Source: Dehalococcoidia bacterium (GTDB lineage: Bacteria; Chloroflexota; Dehalococcoidia; UBA2979). Taken from it: a stretch of 6,312 nucleotides of DNA. Below are positions 5,098 through 6,312 of the stretch, one piece after another (position 1 is the first letter of the stretch; the number at the start of each line of letters is the position of its first letter). The stretch covers positions 1 through 6,312 of the forward strand of contig JABIST010000044.1 in assembly GCA_018700215.1 (NCBI GenBank). The letters run 5' to 3'. Position numbers and translations under genes: made by a program. The notes beneath the pieces were generated by a model. It made no database searches and was not told the origin of the DNA. It saw only the letters and a list, made by a program, of their open reading frames with translations.

Positions 5098-6015
5098 ATG
5101 GCTGAAACGAAACACCTTGAGGGCAAAGTCGCGATCGTGACGGGCGGAGCCGGTGGGATGGGCTCATGGGTATCGAAGACCTACGCGGCACAGGGTGCGC
5201 GCGTGGTGGTTGCCGACACCGGCGCCGACGTTGAGGGACGGATGGGCGTGGACCCGACGCGGGTCAATGCGGTGGTGGACGAGATCACCAGCGCGGGGGG
5301 CGAGGCGATCCCGTTCATTGGCGACATTGCTGACATGGACGTGGCGCAGGCGCTGATTGGGACGACGCTGGACACGTACAACGAGTTGGACATCCTGGTC
5401 TGTGCGCAGGGCATCCTGCGCGAGCGGATGGTGTTCAACATGACGGAGGACGACTGGGACGGCGTGGTGCGCGCTCATCTGAAGGGCTGCTTCGCGGTGA
5501 CGCGGTTCGCCTCGATCGTGTGGCGGCAGCAGCGCGAGTCGAATGGTCGGATCATCTATTTCACGTCGGACGCGGGGATCAGCGGGGGACCGGGGCAGTC
5601 GAACTACTCGGCGGCGCAGGCGGGCAAGATCGGGCTGATGCGGTCGAATGCGCGGGCGCTCTCGCGGTACGGGGTGACCTCGAACTGCATCGCGCCGCTG
5701 GCTTCGACGCGGATGACGGATCGTGGGCGCGGCGCGGACGGGGGCGCGAGTGCGTCTGCCGCGGGTACGGCGATGGATCCGCGCAACGTGACGCCGCTAC
5801 TGGTATGGCTGGCATCGGACGAGGGCGGTATCGCGAACGGGCGGATCTTCGGCGCGAGCGGGCATCGGATCAGCCTCTACGAGGAGCCGGTGCGCGAGCG
5901 CTTCCTCTATTCGGAGGAGCCGCTGTGGGACATCGATCAGGTGTTCGAGGTGTGGCCGAAGACGATCGGTCTGCAGGATTACCCGCTCCCCGAGATCGAG
6001 GGCATGCAGCGCTAA
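5098..6015 (+). CDS. SDR-family NAD(P)-dependent oxidoreductase, copy 2 (YxxxQ variant)
   Basis: This 305-residue short-chain dehydrogenase is a tandem paralogue of the preceding gene. By eye about three quarters of the first 210 residues are identical, with no gaps. It carries TGGAGGMG (15-22), D40, GDIAD (75-79), CAQG in place of NNAG (102-105), H127 in VRAHLKG, S157 and Y170. Position 174 is again Gln and Lys is at 177 (NYSAAQAGK). The two proteins diverge around residues 211-235, the substrate loop: this one has a short Ala/Gly/Ser stretch where copy 1 has a longer polar one. Both rejoin at DPRNVTP and share the tail element PLWDID. The enzymes could form a heteromeric pair or act on related substrates, which is inference. 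Family membership in the MFE-2/actinobacterial-like SDR group is supported by LSRYGVTSNCIAPLASTRMT. Confidence 0.9.
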   Translation: MAETKHLEGKVAIVTGGAGGMGSWVSKTYAAQGARVVVADTGADVEGRMGVDPTRVNAVVDEITSAGGEAIPFIGDIADMDVAQALIGTTLDTYNELDILVCAQGILRERMVFNMTEDDWDGVVRAHLKGCFAVTRFASIVWRQQRESNGRIIYFTSDAGISGGPGQSNYSAAQAGKIGLMRSNARALSRYGVTSNCIAPLASTRMTDRGRGADGGASASAAGTAMDPRNVTPLLVWLASDEGGIANGRIFGASGHRISLYEEPVRERFLYSEEPLWDIDQVFEVWPKTIGLQDYPLPEIEGMQR

Positions 6016-6044
6016 CCGCCTTCGGCGGCTGGTTGCGCTTCGCG
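6016..6044 (+). repeat. Intergenic repeat module, copy 2
   Basis: Directly after the SDR 2 stop, the hairpin CCGCC-TTC-GGCGG (6016-6028) and the tail TGGTTGCGCTTCGCG (6030-6044) repeat the module found after ino1. The single difference in 29 positions is C6029 against T3877. Both copies abut a stop codon, although the upstream genes are unrelated. Confidence 0.7.
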
Positions 6045-6060
6045 TCCCGTTCGCGGCTCC

Positions 6061-6142
6061 TCGGATGTAGGAGTGGCGTCGGTGGTGGGGCGAGGTCTTG
6101 GAGGCTGTGGCTCATCGGATGAGGGAGCGGCGTCGGTGGTGG
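6061..6142 (+). repeat. Pair of 28-bp imperfect direct repeats
   Basis: Positions 6061-6088 and 6115-6142 match at 25 of 28 bases, with period 54. Each unit begins TCGGATG and ends GGCGTCGGTGGTGG. The GGCGTCGGTGG core also occurs once after ino1 (3904-3914). The spacing is a multiple of three, but no convincing protein is read through it and both surrounding genes are clearly bounded. It looks like a local duplication inside the intergenic element. Confidence 0.7.
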
Positions 6143-6149
6143 AATTGAC

Positions 6150-6185
6150 GAGGGCGTTGCGCTGAGAGGCGGGCGCTCTTGTTCT
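6150..6185 (+). terminator. Probable weak terminator of the SDR pair
   Basis: GAGGGCG (6150-6156) can pair with CGCTCTT (6174-6180) using two wobbles. The stem continues inward past a bulged G6159 to a GAGA loop (6164-6167). It is a degenerate version of the ino1 terminator, sharing GAGAGGCGGG. The T tract is broken (CTTGTTCT), so termination may be partial and the next gene could receive read-through. Confidence 0.45.
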
Positions 6186-6219
6186 ATGCGCAGGTGGGTC
6201 TGGTTGCGAAGGTGGGGCG

Positions 6220-6312
6220 ATGTGGATCTTGATTACGCTGGCGGCGACGGTATTTCAGATTGGGCGGACCTCGGAGCAGCATCGGCTGCGGGGGCGGCTG
6301 GGGGTGGCCGAG
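6220..6312 (+). CDS. Probable EamA/DMT-family transporter, N-terminal fragment
   Basis: Thirty-one codons run open to the window edge from ATG 6220, preceded by AAGGTGGGG (6209-6217) at a suitable distance. The start MWILITLAATVFQIGRT forms a first membrane helix (about residues 2-14). It is followed by the QHRLRGRL-type basic loop seen in a group of EamA drug/metabolite transporters, which are ten-helix inner-membrane exporters or permeases. The call depends on this short N-terminal pattern alone, so the family is likely but not certain and the substrate is unknown. The gene lies 204 nt after the SDR pair, beyond a weak terminator, so it may be separately transcribed. Confidence 0.55.
   Translation, partial: MWILITLAATVFQIGRTSEQHRLRGRLGVAE

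Noticed and set aside
5520..6122. A 200-codon plus-strand frame in another phase within SDR 2 and beyond
   Set aside because: It is a shadow of SDR 2 that runs into the repeat-rich intergenic region; its Gly/Arg-rich sequence has no domain features.
6016..6219. CRISPR array or small RNA gene in the repeat-bearing gap
   Set aside because: There are only two imperfect 28-bp units with no regular spacer series, and no RNA family could be recognised beyond hairpins.

Overview
The window is GC-rich bacterial DNA with short intergenic gaps and strong use of codons ending in G or C. It reads as a chromosomal segment. It begins inside the conserved translation cluster infB-rbfA-truB. It continues into a myo-inositol-phosphate synthase of the type found in actinobacteria and some other high-GC bacteria, a tandem pair of short-chain dehydrogenases, and the start of a probable EamA/DMT transporter. 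A high-GC Chloroflexota (Dehalococcoidia/SAR202-like) or an actinobacterial relative would fit, but no marker here settles the phylum.

Layout: (1) 1-1735, plus strand: the C-terminal 136 codons of IF-2, then rbfA after 20 nt, then truB after 3 nt, evidently one transcript for translation initiation and RNA maturation. (2) 1732-2628, minus strand: a LysR-type regulator converging on truB so tightly that the two stop codons overlap. (3) 2629-2738: an AT-rich divergent promoter region. It holds a -10 box whose position predicts a leaderless lysR mRNA, and a dyad that fits the LysR T-N11-A box. (4) 2739-3863: ino1, followed by a small hairpin and a very strong intrinsic terminator. (5) 4127-6015: two paralogous SDR genes 38 nt apart, presumably co-transcribed. 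(6) 6016-6219: a second intergenic region built from the same modules as the one after ino1, with an internal direct repeat and a weaker terminator-like hairpin. (7) 6220-6312: the first 31 codons of a probable drug/metabolite-transporter family membrane protein.

Functionally, the left part is housekeeping. LysR and ino1 share a control region, so the regulator may control inositol-phosphate synthesis, itself, or both. The two SDR enzymes resemble the MFE-2-like/actinobacterial SDR group acting on hydroxyacyl-CoA-like or hydrophobic alcohol substrates. Both lack the usual active-site lysine of YxxxK (it is Gln) and the NNAG asparagines, and they differ from each other mainly in the substrate loop. 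No tRNA, rRNA, CRISPR array or insertion sequence was seen. The most unusual items are the shared YxxxQ active site, the modular intergenic repeat ending in terminator hairpins, and the lysR/ino1 control region.
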